A stretch of DNA of 44,544 bases. Origin: an uncultured Bacteroidia bacterium. GTDB lineage: Bacteria > Bacteroidota > Bacteroidia > Bacteroidales > UBA932. The translations under genes were made by a program, and so were the position numbers. Numbering within the stretch: the stretch's first letter is position 1; each line of letters opens with the position of its first letter. Positions 1 through 8,177 of this stretch are shown one piece after another. Below the pieces are notes generated by a model that worked only from the letters and a program-made list of their open reading frames with translations, did not search any database and had not been told where the DNA came from. The stretch spans positions 1 to 44,544 of the forward strand of contig CACYCP010000005.1 in the NCBI GenBank assembly GCA_902772985.1, written 5' to 3'.

Positions 1-498
1 AACCACGAAATCAGGCTCCTGGTCGAACTCTTTCTGGTTCTTGGGACGGATGAACATGTTGGTCACGAAATGGGCCTGCCATGCAACTTCCATGATGAAG
101 CGAATCTTCATGCGGGTGTCGGCATGGGTACCGCAGAATCCGTCCACCACGAAGAGGCGCTTGCCGCTGAGCTGCTTGAGGGCAAGTTTCTTGACTTTCC
201 TCCAGGTCGATTCGGCCATCTTGTGGTTATCGTTGGGATACTCGTCGGTAGTCCACCAGATCTCACCGGGCTGACCTTCCTTGGTGGTCTTGTCATAGAC
301 AATGTACTTGTCTTTAGGAGAACGGCCCGTGTAGATGCCCGTCATCACGTTGATGGCGCCAAGCTCGGTCACCTGGCCTTTGTCGAAGCCTTCAAGGCCC
401 TCTTTGGTCTCTTCATTGTACAGAACTTCGTAAGTGGGGTTGTAAAGGATTTCTTTCGTGCCGAAGATTCCGTACTTTTTGAGGTCAATATTCAACAT
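1..498 (-). CDS. pckA: Phosphoenolpyruvate carboxykinase (ATP), N-terminal part
   Basis: The first 166 codons of a leftward gene that runs off the window at base 1. My reading of the reverse strand begins MLNIDLKKYGIFGTKEILYN and continues through GIYTGRSPKDKYIV, IWWTTDEYPN and VDGFCGTHADTRMKIRFI, all typical of ATP-dependent PEPCK (HUT/PckA family). The enzyme interconverts oxaloacetate plus ATP with phosphoenolpyruvate, CO2 and ADP in the cytoplasm. In fermentative Bacteroidales it usually runs in the carboxylating direction on the route to succinate (family knowledge). The phosphate-binding loop and the metal site lie beyond the window edge. The ATG at 498 is about 40 nt downstream of a good promoter (540-571). 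No rightward ORF in this stretch is credible. Confidence 0.93.
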   Translation of the reverse strand, partial: MLNIDLKKYGIFGTKEILYNPTYEVLYNEETKEGLEGFDKGQVTELGAINVMTGIYTGRSPKDKYIVYDKTTKEGQPGEIWWTTDEYPNDNHKMAESTWRKVKKLALKQLSGKRLFVVDGFCGTHADTRMKIRFIMEVAWQAHFVTNMFIRPKNQKEFDQEPDFVV

Positions 499-539
499 AA
501 AAATTTATTTTTAAAAATTTTAATTTTTGTTTCGTCCTG

Positions 540-571
540 CAAATTTAGTCTTTTACTCTAACTTTTCCAAA
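540..571 (-). promoter_or_regulatory. Promoter of pckA (Bacteroidota -33/-7)
   Basis: On the minus strand TTTG (571-568), a 20-nt spacer and TAAATTTG (547-540) match the Bacteroidota housekeeping consensus TTTG-N19-21-TAnnTTTG. The box lies about 40 nt before the pckA ATG, leaving an AT-rich leader. The -33 element falls inside the 3' end of the upstream lipoprotein gene. Confidence 0.8.
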
Positions 572-1368
572 TGAGAATTGATTCTTTTTCTAAGTCCCGG
601 GGAAAGAGTGAGTTCTTCCATCTTATCGGCAAGGTCCAGCCATCTGGAAGAGAGGGAATAATCCTCCATCAGATAGAAAGCCATGGCTATGTTGTAGCAG
701 GCGCAGGCTTTCTTCGTATTGCTGCCGTCGCGGGCCAGTGGAGCCCAGCTGTCCACGGCCTTGGAAAACTTTGCATCGGCCACATTCTGGAGCCCTTCAA
801 CCCAGGAAGAGAAACTGAAATCGTCGTAATAATAGAAGCTGAAAGTCTCGTGGACCCATTCCGAGAGGAAGCGGGACGATATCCTTTCGCCTATGTCCGT
901 GGCCTGGTCCGAGGGAGAGGTGAGTTTGGCCGAGCCCTTGAAATGCTTCACTTTGTCCTTTCCCATACTGTCATACACGTCCAGTATGGTGTTCAGCTGA
1001 ACCACCTTCCCGCCAGTGGCGGCAACGGGCTCGCCCAGATTGCCGGAAAGGAGGAATACCACGTCACCGCCGGTTTCCATTACCAGCGAATGCATCAGAT
1101 CCAGTGAGACGCTGTCCTGGGGAATACGGTAAATGCCGATTACTTCCTGCCCGCCGAAATAATCTTCTTCCAGCGAACGCGCCATTGCCGATGCCACGGC
1201 AAGGTTGAAGGAAGAATCGGGGCTGTCCATATAGCTGATGGTGATGTCCTTGCGGGCAAGGTCTATACCCGACTTTGAGGGCTGGCGAACCATCATGGTG
1301 AGTGGATAAATCTGGGGGGAACATGCCGCCAGAAGGGCGACGGAGGCTATTATGAGAATCTTTTTCAT
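553..1368 (-). CDS. DUF6340-type lipoprotein
   Basis: A 271-aa secreted lipoprotein. Residues 1-16 form a short signal peptide ending in a lipobox (LLAAC, Cys16). The mature part resembles DUF6340, a Bacteroidales-only family of periplasm-facing lipoproteins of unknown role. These have an N-terminal nucleoside-hydrolase-like alpha/beta part and a helical, TPR-like C-terminal half; here the segment from about residue 205 (sequences such as KACACYNIAMAFYLMEDY) looks like such helical repeats. It overlaps the rimO stop by 4 bp (ATGA), so it is probably translated with rimO as the last gene of the DUF5606-rimO unit. Function unknown. The family assignment is from recalled resemblance and is moderately secure. 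Confidence 0.75.
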   Translation of the reverse strand: MKKILIIASVALLAACSPQIYPLTMMVRQPSKSGIDLARKDITISYMDSPDSSFNLAVASAMARSLEEDYFGGQEVIGIYRIPQDSVSLDLMHSLVMETGGDVVFLLSGNLGEPVAATGGKVVQLNTILDVYDSMGKDKVKHFKGSAKLTSPSDQATDIGERISSRFLSEWVHETFSFYYYDDFSFSSWVEGLQNVADAKFSKAVDSWAPLARDGSNTKKACACYNIAMAFYLMEDYSLSSRWLDLADKMEELTLSPGLRKRINSHLEKLE

Positions 1369-2681
1369 CTTATAACTTTGGCAGTAAGGTCATATTCATT
1401 CGCATCGGTAATTTCCACCCGGAGGAACTTTCCAACGAAGGAAACGGCTTCAGCCCCGTCGAAATCGGCCGGATTGTAAGGGATAAGGATTTCCCCGTCC
1501 ACCTCCGGGCTTTCGAATTCGCTGCGGCACACCAGGAATCCGTCGGTGTAATCGTCCACCAACACTTTTTCAACTGTTCCGATACGTGATTGGTTATATG
1601 CAAGGGAAATGCCACTCTGAAGAGTCATCAGCCTTTCCAGTCTCATTTTTTTCGTAGAAGGGCGCACGCTGTCCTTAAAATGGCTTGCGCCGAAGGTTCC
1701 TTCCTCCTCGGAATAGGCGAAAGCGCCCATTCTCTGGAATTTAGCCTCCCGTACGAAGGAGAGGAGCTGTTCGAATTCCTTGCTCCCCTCGCCGGGATGT
1801 CCCACGATGAGGGTGGTACGGAGAGCTATGCCCGGAACTTTTTCCCGAACCCTGCGAATAAGTTCCCTGGTCCAGGCTCCGTCCACGCCGCGGTGCATCT
1901 TGTCCAATACCCCGTCGGCAATGTGCTGCAGGGGGATATCCAGATATCGGCATATTTTGGGATTGTCCCTCATTTGCAGAAGTACATCCTCCGGGAAATC
2001 GGCCGGATAAGAGTAATGGATGCGGATCCACTCTATCCCTTCCACGGCGGAAAGTTTTTCCAGAAGCTGCGCAAGGGCGCGGCGCCGATATAGGTCCAGC
2101 CCATAGAACGTGGTGTCCTGGGCAATTATTATCAGTTCCTTGACTCCCTGGGCTGCAAGCGCCTCGGCCTCCTCGGCCAGGACTTCCATAGGAACTGACT
2201 TGTGAGGGCCGCGGATGAAAGGAATGGCGCAGTACGAGCAGCGCCTGTCGCAGCCTTCGGATATTTTCAGGAAGGCGTAAGGATGCCGTCCGTCACTTCG
2301 CACCCGGCCGTTAATCCATTCCTTTCTGACCTGGCAGCCAAGAGCCTCCACCAGGGGTGTAAGATCCCTTGCCCCGAACCAGAGGTCCACCTCCGGTATC
2401 AGGTCCGGGAGTTCGTCGGCATAACGCTGGGAAAGGCAGCCGAAAACCATGAGTTTTCCAACTTCCCCGGCTTTTTTCCGCCGGGCGCAGGCAAGTATGG
2501 TCTGGATGGACTGCTCCTTGGCGTCACCAATGAAACCGCAGGTATTTACAAGCAGGACATCCACGGGACCGGAATGGTCCTCTTCCAGAATGCTGTAGGC
2601 GTCCTTTACCGAATACAGCAGATGTTCAGTGTCTACGGTATTCTTGGAACAGCCAAGCGTAATTACCTGCAGGGAAGGCAT
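1365..2681 (-). CDS. rimO: Ribosomal protein S12 methylthiotransferase RimO
   Basis: A 438-aa radical-SAM methylthiotransferase that thiomethylates an aspartate of ribosomal protein S12. The three domains are visible: an N-terminal UPF0004 domain with cysteines in TLGCSKNTVDTE, VNTCGFIGDAKEQ and FGCLSQRY that hold the auxiliary Fe-S cluster; the radical-SAM core with the CxxxCxxC motif in CDRRCSYCAIPFIRGPHKS at about residue 140; and a C-terminal TRAM domain from about residue 375. The IGDAKEQSIQ signature separates RimO from the tRNA enzyme MiaB. The length is normal. The gene starts where DUF5606 ends (shared base 2681) and overlaps the DUF6340 gene by 4 bp. Confidence 0.95.
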   Translation of the reverse strand: MPSLQVITLGCSKNTVDTEHLLYSVKDAYSILEEDHSGPVDVLLVNTCGFIGDAKEQSIQTILACARRKKAGEVGKLMVFGCLSQRYADELPDLIPEVDLWFGARDLTPLVEALGCQVRKEWINGRVRSDGRHPYAFLKISEGCDRRCSYCAIPFIRGPHKSVPMEVLAEEAEALAAQGVKELIIIAQDTTFYGLDLYRRRALAQLLEKLSAVEGIEWIRIHYSYPADFPEDVLLQMRDNPKICRYLDIPLQHIADGVLDKMHRGVDGAWTRELIRRVREKVPGIALRTTLIVGHPGEGSKEFEQLLSFVREAKFQRMGAFAYSEEEGTFGASHFKDSVRPSTKKMRLERLMTLQSGISLAYNQSRIGTVEKVLVDDYTDGFLVCRSEFESPEVDGEILIPYNPADFDGAEAVSFVGKFLRVEITDANEYDLTAKVIR

Positions 2682-3085
2682 TATTCTTCTTCAGTGAGGA
2701 AATCCAGGGAAGCGTAATTTTTGAGGGCGTTGTACCACTCCACCACTTTCTTCATGTGGGAAAGGTAGAAGCGGCTGTCGTCGTAATCGGGAACGGCCTT
2801 CTGGAAAACGGCCTGAATCTTGGCTTCGGAATCCTTTGCCGTAGGAGCGTCCTCTTCGCCCAGGACCTCATGCAACTTGGTGAATACTTCCTGAAGCTTC
2901 ATCTCACCCTCCGAGGTGTAGATGGAAATATCGGCAAGGGTGGTAATGCCTGCGCTGGCGCTGAAATTATAGCGTTTCTTGTCTTCCAGGGCCTCTACGA
3001 TGGCGCCGCTGCGTGACTGGGCAATGTATTGGAAAAGCCCGTGCTGTCCGCGGATTGAAAGAATTTTTGCAAGATCTGTTTTCAT
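2681..3085 (-). CDS. DUF5606 protein
   Basis: A 134-aa acidic cytoplasmic protein with no signal peptide. It opens MKTDLAKILSIRGQHGLFQY and matches the Bacteroidota family DUF5606: a small SH3-like N-terminal part (about 1-70) and a helical tail with the sequence FQKAVPDYDDSRFYLSHMKK. Function unknown. It is first in a leftward run with rimO and the DUF6340 lipoprotein. Its probable promoter box (TATATTTG) is buried in the last codons of coaE, so this unit can be transcribed independently of the coaE operon or by read-through from it. Confidence 0.88.
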   Translation of the reverse strand: MKTDLAKILSIRGQHGLFQYIAQSRSGAIVEALEDKKRYNFSASAGITTLADISIYTSEGEMKLQEVFTKLHEVLGEEDAPTAKDSEAKIQAVFQKAVPDYDDSRFYLSHMKKVVEWYNALKNYASLDFLTEEE

Positions 3086-3088
3086 CTC

Positions 3089-3703
3089 TTATTCGGTATT
3101 CAATAATTTACAAATATAGGAATTTTTGTCGAAAAAAACTTCATCCACCCTGGCCGACAAGGCCTCCGGCGAAGAGTCGTTAATGATGATTACATCGGCC
3201 TTCCACGAAAGCTCGCTTTCCTGGGAGGACATCCTTTCGCGCACCTGCACTTCGCTAAGGCCGGAGCGCTCCATAACTCTTTTGAGGCGAATATCTTCCG
3301 GAGCTTCCACCCACACCACGGCATCGGCCTCGGCAGAAAAAACGGGCTTTGAAAGCACTATGGCCGATTCCATCACGACGAAGGGCGCTTTCCCCTCCTG
3401 CCGGATGCGCCAGCGCCGGAAATCCTCCAGCACTGCCGGATGGACTATGGCTTCAAGTTTTTCCAGGGCAGACGGATCGCTGAAAACAATCCCTGCAAGG
3501 CGCTTCTTATCCAGTTCGCCGTCTTCGCCGCGAAGGCTCACGCCAAGGCTTTTTTCAACGGCACGGACAAGGCCCGGACGACGCTTGTAAAGGCTCTTGG
3601 TCCTTTCGTCGGAGTCGTAAACCGGAATGCCTCTCCGGGAAAGCAAAGCGGCAACGGAAGACTTTCCGCTGCCAATCGCTCCTGTAAGAAAAACGGTTTT
3701 CAT
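3089..3703 (-). CDS. coaE: Dephospho-CoA kinase
   Basis: A 204-aa cytoplasmic kinase for the last step of coenzyme A synthesis (ATP-dependent phosphorylation of dephospho-CoA). It begins MKTVFLTGAIGSGKSSVAAL, with the P-loop GAIGSGKS at about residues 8-15; DSDE and the RLAGIVFSDP lid region follow as in CoaE. I chose the ATG at 3703 rather than upstream in-frame codons because it forms an ATGA overlap with the ybbR stop and puts the P-loop at the usual distance from the N-terminus. It is the last gene of nusB-yajC-ybbR-coaE, a common Bacteroidota order. Confidence 0.93.
   Translation of the reverse strand: MKTVFLTGAIGSGKSSVAALLSRRGIPVYDSDERTKSLYKRRPGLVRAVEKSLGVSLRGEDGELDKKRLAGIVFSDPSALEKLEAIVHPAVLEDFRRWRIRQEGKAPFVVMESAIVLSKPVFSAEADAVVWVEAPEDIRLKRVMERSGLSEVQVRERMSSQESELSWKADVIIINDSSPEALSARVDEVFFDKNSYICKLLNTE
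3111..3118 (-). promoter_or_regulatory. -7 box for the DUF5606-rimO unit
   Basis: The minus strand reads TATATTTG, an exact TAnnTTTG box, 25 nt before the DUF5606 ATG. It lies within the last codons of coaE. No clean TTTG is present 19-21 nt upstream, so the assignment rests on the -7 box and its position. Confidence 0.55.
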
Positions 3704-4668
3704 CTTGCCTCTATGCAATCGAAAACTTCCGGGCTCACCCTGTATTCGAGTACGCCGGGAGGAAGCCGCAGCAGGCGTGGAACGCACTTTCCTGTGATTG
3801 AAGAGCTGTAGTCCTTCCAGTCTATGTACAGTTTGAACGAAGGGATGGGATCCTTCGGGAGGGGGAAGCGGCATAGCAGGACAACATCGGCCATGGGAGG
3901 ATAGACCTGAAGGCTTTGTCCGGCCGGAGCGTTCCAGACCTCCATGGGCATCTGAGTACGAACCTCTACATACCGGGCTACGGGAATCTCATAACTGACG
4001 GCATCGACCGACAGGCGAACTCCCTTAACCGGATTTATGCCCAGGACTCCGTGACGGTTGTCGTGCAAATCATTTATGGACAGGCGCGCCGTTGTGAGCT
4101 TTTCAATGGCCTCCAGCTGTGAGGCTTCGCCATATACCGTCACCGAATCCGGATCGACCTTGAAAGGCCCCGCCTGCATGTACTGAGGGCGGAAACCAAG
4201 GCTTTTAGGTATCTCTACGGGCACTTTCTTATGGTTTTCCGGAGGGAAAAAGAAGCGCAGGCTGTCGGTAATGAAGGCCTCTACCTTGGTGCCTTCCCCG
4301 AAAAACTGGTTCACATAAGAATTCTTTGCCCCACCGATCAGGCTGTAGGTGTCCGGTCCGCTGCGCCTCATATCGGCCGCATCGAAATTAACTGTGACAA
4401 CCTTCCTTTCACGACGGCTGTATTCCCGTACGAGACGATATCCGTCGGTGCGGCAGCGGGCACTTACGATGACCGTGTTGCTGGAAGTGTTCCCGTGCCC
4501 CTCGATATTGCAATGAGCGACCACCGGAACGCTGATTGTGCCGTAATATTCATTGGAAAGGTTCACGAAAAGCCACACCAAAGCGGCAAGGAAAATGGAT
4601 ATCAGGACTATAATCCATCCCCTGCCCCAGCCACCGCGGCCATGAGCTATACGCTCCTTGAGGGACAT
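3700..4668 (-). CDS. YbbR-like (CdaR-type) membrane-anchored protein
   Basis: A 322-aa protein with a basic N-terminus, one membrane anchor at about residues 18-36 (WIIVLISIFLAALVWLFVNL) and a large extracytoplasmic part with YbbR-like repeats (for example PVEIPKSLGFRPQYMQAGPF followed by VDPDSVTVYGEASQLEAI). In Firmicutes YbbR/CdaR regulates the diadenylate cyclase CdaA; in Bacteroidota such proteins sit between yajC and coaE and have no defined role, and no cyclase gene is in the window. The ATGA overlap with coaE implies coupled translation. The function in this organism is unknown. Confidence 0.85.
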   Translation of the reverse strand: MSLKERIAHGRGGWGRGWIIVLISIFLAALVWLFVNLSNEYYGTISVPVVAHCNIEGHGNTSSNTVIVSARCRTDGYRLVREYSRRERKVVTVNFDAADMRRSGPDTYSLIGGAKNSYVNQFFGEGTKVEAFITDSLRFFFPPENHKKVPVEIPKSLGFRPQYMQAGPFKVDPDSVTVYGEASQLEAIEKLTTARLSINDLHDNRHGVLGINPVKGVRLSVDAVSYEIPVARYVEVRTQMPMEVWNAPAGQSLQVYPPMADVVLLCRFPLPKDPIPSFKLYIDWKDYSSSITGKCVPRLLRLPPGVLEYRVSPEVFDCIEAR

Positions 4669-4678
4669 TGGCCGATGT

Positions 4679-5023
4679 TTATTTTTGTTCGGCTTCCGAG
4701 TAATCCTTTACCAGTCCCTGCTTGTCCACGCGGAGTTTCACATCGCCGTCAACCTTGATGAGGACGGTCTTTTCACTCACCTCTACGATTTCTCCGTAGA
4801 TGCCGCCGACGGTGACAACCTTGTCTCCCTTCTTAAGGGCGTTACGGAACTCCTGAAGTTCCTTCTGCTGCTTGCGCTGGGGACGGAACATAAAGAGCCA
4901 CATAACAAGGATGATGGCACCGAACATAATGATGGTCATGAGTCCGCCGCCGGCCTGGCCGCTCTGGGCACCCGCAGGTGCTCCCGGCTGGGCCATAAGA
5001 ATGGAAGCAATGAGAAGATTCAT
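4679..5023 (-). CDS. yajC: Preprotein translocase subunit YajC
   Basis: A 114-aa inner-membrane protein of the SecDF-YajC accessory complex. An Ala/Gly-rich N-terminus is followed by a single membrane helix (about residues 29-46) and the YajC hallmark FRPQRKQQKELQEFRNALKKG, then a small beta domain (VVTVGGIYGEIVEV) facing the cytoplasm. The length is typical. It lies 11 nt after nusB and 10 nt before ybbR in the same leftward operon. Confidence 0.95.
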   Translation of the reverse strand: MNLLIASILMAQPGAPAGAQSGQAGGGLMTIIMFGAIILVMWLFMFRPQRKQQKELQEFRNALKKGDKVVTVGGIYGEIVEVSEKTVLIKVDGDVKLRVDKQGLVKDYSEAEQK

Positions 5024-5034
5024 AATAATTTGAA

Positions 5035-6000
5035 TTAGTTAAGCCCTTTGCCCTGTTTCACGATTTGTCCGCTGGAAAGCAATTGCTTGATTAAGCTGTC
5101 CATGATACCGTTCACGAAACCGTGGCTCTTGGGGGTTGAATAATATTTTGAAATTTCTACGTATTCGTTGATTGTCACCTTGACGGGGATTTCCGGGAAA
5201 GAGACAGCCTCGGCAAGTCCCATTGAGATAATGACTATGTCTGTGGTATAAAGCCTATCCCTGTCCCACTTCGGGACGGTTCCGGCAATAAGGGCGTTGT
5301 ACTCTTCCATATGGGAGTAGCAGGCCGAGACCAGCTTGCGGACGAAATCCCTGTCGCTGTCCACCTGCTTTCCCTGGGAACGGAGGATGTCGCTCTGGTA
5401 GAGGGGCGGAAGTTCATACCGTCCCGTCCTTGCAATCTGCTCCAGGGAGCGTACGCAGCAAATAAGGGCGTAGGGCAAATCGTCACTCCAGTAAATTGAG
5501 CGGTCTTCCAGGATGGCGGCAAGGTCCTCGTCGTCCTCCAGCAGATTCTCGAAAATCTTAATGAAAAGCGCGGCATCTTCGGCAAGGGAGGCCGATGGCC
5601 GGGACATATAGGCCAGGAACCAGTCCTGGGCCTTGATGGAATCCCAAAGCTTGAAAAGGAAGGCATCGGCCTGATCCCAGGATACGTCCTTTTTCTGGAT
5701 GATGCGCTGGAAATCCGGATCCCCGGCAAGAAGGGGGGCAAGGGAGTTATTGACAAACTTTAGATTGGGATTAAGTTCCTCCGGCGTGGGATTGAATTTT
5801 CCCATTGCGGCCCTGGTACGGCGTGCGGCCTCTTCGGTGATTGCAGGAATGAGGCACAGAAGGAAGAGATATTCATCCCTTGTTGCTTCAACAGCGTCAT
5901 CCAGGCTCGAAAGAGCATCCTCCAACTTCAGTTCATTCCTAAGCGCACACGCATACAGCAGCTTGAACGCTTTTACTCTAAGAATCCGTCTGTTAAGCAT
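5035..6000 (-). CDS. nusB: Transcription antitermination protein NusB (long form)
   Basis: A 321-aa NusB, about twice the E. coli length, as is usual in Bacteroidota. The N-terminus MLNRRILRVKAFKLLYACAL is the RNA-binding first helix. A lineage-specific middle region follows, and the C-terminal helical bundle is recognisable from LYTTDIVIISMGLAEAVSFP and PVKVTINEYVEISKYYSTPK. NusB with NusE (S10) binds boxA of rRNA leaders and prevents premature termination. It leads the nusB-yajC-ybbR-coaE operon, behind a TAACTTTG box. Confidence 0.92.
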   Translation of the reverse strand: MLNRRILRVKAFKLLYACALRNELKLEDALSSLDDAVEATRDEYLFLLCLIPAITEEAARRTRAAMGKFNPTPEELNPNLKFVNNSLAPLLAGDPDFQRIIQKKDVSWDQADAFLFKLWDSIKAQDWFLAYMSRPSASLAEDAALFIKIFENLLEDDEDLAAILEDRSIYWSDDLPYALICCVRSLEQIARTGRYELPPLYQSDILRSQGKQVDSDRDFVRKLVSACYSHMEEYNALIAGTVPKWDRDRLYTTDIVIISMGLAEAVSFPEIPVKVTINEYVEISKYYSTPKSHGFVNGIMDSLIKQLLSSGQIVKQGKGLN

Positions 6001-6019
6001 AATGTCAAATAAATTTTCA

Positions 6020-6027
6020 CAAAGTTA
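6020..6027 (-). promoter_or_regulatory. -7 box of nusB operon
   Basis: The minus strand reads TAACTTTG, an exact TAnnTTTG box, 19 nt before the nusB ATG. It faces a divergent box for the DUF3276 gene 22 nt away, so the 85-nt gap between the two genes is a bidirectional promoter region. Confidence 0.65.
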
Positions 6028-6048
6028 GCGATTTTTTGATTTTTTTCC

Positions 6049-6056
6049 TAAATTTG
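6049..6056 (+). promoter_or_regulatory. -7 box of the DUF3276 gene
   Basis: TAAATTTG, an exact TAnnTTTG box, 29 nt before the ATG at 6086 and divergent from the nusB box. No clear -33 TTTG is seen at the standard distance. Confidence 0.6.
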
Positions 6057-6085
6057 TAGTTGGAAAAACAAAAAACCGGAAACGA

Positions 6086-6430
6086 ATGTACAGTGAAGAT
6101 TTTGAACGGGGACGTCCCCAGGAGCGAGGCTCCGAAGATGTTTATTCCAAGCCGGTGCGCGCCGGAAAACGCACCTATTTCTTCGATGTAAAGAGCACGA
6201 AGGGGAATAACGACTTTTACCTTACCATTACCGAAAGCAAACGTCGTCAGGAACACGACGGAACTTTTACTTACGACAAACATAAAATCTTCCTCTACAA
6301 AGAGGACTTCGAGAAATTCCAGGAAGGGCTTCAGGACGCCGTCCGCTACATTATGCACGACCTCCTGCACGATGCTCCAATCCGCCAGTACCCTTCCAGG
6401 GAAGAAGGTTCGGAGGAAGAAGAGTTCTAA
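6086..6430 (+). CDS. DUF3276 (PUR-domain) nucleic-acid-binding protein
   Basis: A 114-aa cytoplasmic protein of the DUF3276 family, bacterial relatives of the eukaryotic Pur-alpha single-stranded nucleic-acid-binding fold. The PUR-repeat core is seen in VRAGKRTYFFDVKSTKGNNDFYLTITESK followed by HDGTFTYDKHKIFLYKEDFEKF; the tail is strongly acidic (EEGSEEEEF). The family is nearly universal in Bacteroidota; a Borrelia homologue binds DNA/RNA and regulates genes (family knowledge). It is monocistronic here: its own -7 box lies upstream and a strong terminator at 6437-6464 follows the stop. Confidence 0.9.
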   Translation: MYSEDFERGRPQERGSEDVYSKPVRAGKRTYFFDVKSTKGNNDFYLTITESKRRQEHDGTFTYDKHKIFLYKEDFEKFQEGLQDAVRYIMHDLLHDAPIRQYPSREEGSEEEEF

Positions 6431-6436
6431 TTCTTT

Positions 6437-6464
6437 AACCGGCATCGTGCGTGCCGGTTTTTTT
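6437..6464 (+). terminator. Intrinsic terminator after the DUF3276 gene
   Basis: An 8-bp perfect stem AACCGGCA/TGCCGGTT (6437-6444 with 6452-6459), a 7-nt loop and a run of seven T (6458-6464). It ends 11 nt before the first PNP start. Confidence 0.88.
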
Positions 6465-6475
6465 AGCTTTTATTT

Positions 6476-7309
6476 ATGGACCCCAGAATAGAAATTATCG
6501 ATAAGCTGTCAAATTTTCTGCAGCTTCGCCTGGACGGCCGTAAACCCCTTATAGGCATTGTCTTAGGCAGCGGCCTTGGCAAATTGGCCGATTTTATCAA
6601 AGATCCCCTTGTCATCCCCTACGGAGTACTCCCCGGCTTCCCGGTATCCACCGCCATCGGCCATAAGGGAAACTTCATCGTGGGTGAGCTGGGCGGCAAA
6701 TGCGTGATTGCAATGCAGGGACGAATACATTTTTACGAGGGCTACGGAATGGACAAGGTTGTCCTGCCCATCCGCCTTATGATAAGCACCGGAATCAAAA
6801 CCCTCATAGTCTCGAATGCCGCCGGCGGAGTGGGCTTTTCCCTCCACGTAGGAGACCTGATGGTAATAAAGGACCATATCAACCTCCTGCCAAACCCTCT
6901 CATCGGCCCGAATCTGGACCGTTTCGGACCGCGTTTCCCTGATATGACGCGCCCCTACGATCCGTCCCTTATCCATCTGGCCGAAAAGATAGCGGCCCAG
7001 GAAGGCATCACCCTCCGGAAAGGCGTTTATGTGGGCGGCACCGGCCCTTCGTATGAAACTCCGGCCGAATACAAGTTCTACCGCCACATTGGCGGAGATG
7101 CCGTGGGTATGTCCACAGTCCCCGAGGTCATCGTGGCACGCCACGCCGGAATCCCGGTTTTCGGCATTTCTGTCATTACAAACGAGGCACACGATGAATA
7201 TGCCGATGACTATGAAAACGACGGGAACGACGTTGTGGAAGCCGCAAATGCCGCGGCCGGCAAAATGACGGTACTAATTGAGAAAATGATAGAACAGATA
7301 CAGTTATGA
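6476..7309 (+). CDS. Purine nucleoside phosphorylase, copy 1 (Asn-type)
   Basis: A 277-aa trimeric-type PNP (NP-II/MTAP superfamily) that cleaves purine nucleosides with phosphate to base plus ribose-1-phosphate. Visible motifs: phosphate loop [11 protein letters not shown] (about residues 27-37), GHKGNF (62-67), GRIHFYEGY (82-90), SNAAGG (113-118), the base-site segment SYETPAE (192-198) and [12 protein letters not shown]. The specificity position equivalent to human Asn243 is Asn236 (in SVITNEAHD), which in characterised enzymes favours 6-oxopurines (inosine, guanosine). It overlaps the next gene, a roughly 65% identical paralogue by eye, by 4 bp (ATGA). It starts only 12 nt after a terminator, and no TAnnTTTG box was seen, so its promoter is unclear. 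Confidence 0.93.
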   Translation: MDPRIEIIDKLSNFLQLRLDGRKPLIGIVLGSGLGKLADFIKDPLVIPYGVLPGFPVSTAIGHKGNFIVGELGGKCVIAMQGRIHFYEGYGMDKVVLPIRLMISTGIKTLIVSNAAGGVGFSLHVGDLMVIKDHINLLPNPLIGPNLDRFGPRFPDMTRPYDPSLIHLAEKIAAQEGITLRKGVYVGGTGPSYETPAEYKFYRHIGGDAVGMSTVPEVIVARHAGIPVFGISVITNEAHDEYADDYENDGNDVVEAANAAAGKMTVLIEKMIEQIQL

Positions 7310-8139
7310 CATACCTGGACACCATCCATACTGCGGCTGAATACGTTCGCAGGAAAAATCCCAAATTTTCTCCCCTGGTGGGCATAGTCCTTGGAAGCGG
7401 ACTTGGAAAACTTGCAAAGGAAATAGAGGACCCCTATGTCCTCCCATACGGCAAGATTCCCGGCCTCCCCATTTCCACTGCCCTGGGCCACAAAGGCAAC
7501 TTCATCTTCGGCAATCTTGGCGGAAAGAGGGTGGTCGCCATGGACGGACGCATCCATTTCTATGAAGGCTACGGAATGAATCTGGTAACCCTTCCCATAC
7601 GTGTCATGCAGGTCCTGGGAATCAAATACCTCTTCGTTTCCAATGCCGCCGGCGGAACCAACCTGGACTACAACGTAGGAGACCTGATGGTTATTAAAGA
7701 CCATATCAACCTCCTGCCGAATCCCCTTATCGGCCCGAACCTGGAAAACTTCGGTCCCCGTTTTCCCGATATGACGCGCCCCTACGACCCGCAGCTCATA
7801 CGTGAAGCCGAAAGAATCGCAAAAGAGGAGGGCATACACCTGAGGAAGGGCGTTTACGTGGCCTGTTCGGGTCCTAGCTATGAGACTCCGGCCGAATACC
7901 GCTATTTCCGTTCCATTGGTGCCGATGCCGTTGGAATGTCCACCACTCCCGAAGTGATTGTGGCCCGCCACAGCAACATTCCGGTGTTCGGGATGTCTGT
8001 CATTACCGACGTTGCCCACGCCACCGATGACGAAGACTATGTAACAGACGGTGAGGCCATTGTGAAGGCCGCCGACGCTGCAGCCGACAAGATGAGCATT
8101 ATATTCAAGAAACTCATTGAGGGCTTGCAGGAAAGCTAA
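7306..8139 (+). CDS. Purine nucleoside phosphorylase, copy 2 (Asp-type)
   Basis: A second 277-aa PNP directly coupled to copy 1 by an ATGA overlap. All family motifs are present: [11 protein letters not shown] (26-36), GHKGNF (61-66), GRIHFYEGY (81-89), SNAAGG and SYETPAE (191-197). The position equivalent to human Asn243 is Asp235 (SVITDVAHA) instead of Asn, the substitution known from engineered human PNP and from MTAP to favour 6-aminopurines such as adenosine. I infer that the pair divides substrates between oxo- and aminopurine nucleosides. Long stretches are nearly identical to copy 1 at DNA level (the segment encoding [20 protein letters not shown]), pointing to duplication and possibly gene conversion. 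Confidence 0.92.
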   Translation: MTYLDTIHTAAEYVRRKNPKFSPLVGIVLGSGLGKLAKEIEDPYVLPYGKIPGLPISTALGHKGNFIFGNLGGKRVVAMDGRIHFYEGYGMNLVTLPIRVMQVLGIKYLFVSNAAGGTNLDYNVGDLMVIKDHINLLPNPLIGPNLENFGPRFPDMTRPYDPQLIREAERIAKEEGIHLRKGVYVACSGPSYETPAEYRYFRSIGADAVGMSTTPEVIVARHSNIPVFGMSVITDVAHATDDEDYVTDGEAIVKAADAAADKMSIIFKKLIEGLQES

Positions 8140-8147
8140 AAATTTAG

Positions 8148-8155
8148 TATTTTTG
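8148..8155 (+). promoter_or_regulatory. -7 box of the coiled-coil/zapA unit
   Basis: TATTTTTG, an exact TAnnTTTG box, with TTG (8125-8127) 20 nt upstream as a partial -33 element. It lies 22 nt before the ATG at 8178, just after the second PNP stop. Confidence 0.7.
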
Positions 8156-8177
8156 CACAAATAGGCTTAAACCGGCT

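Noticed and set aside
6017-6445. 142-aa minus-strand frame opposite the DUF3276 gene
   Set aside because: Antisense of a conserved small protein; it also begins inside the terminator hairpin.
7210-8160. 316-aa minus-strand frame opposite the second PNP
   Set aside because: Antisense shadow of a conserved enzyme; a matching frame lies opposite the first PNP because the two genes are paralogues.
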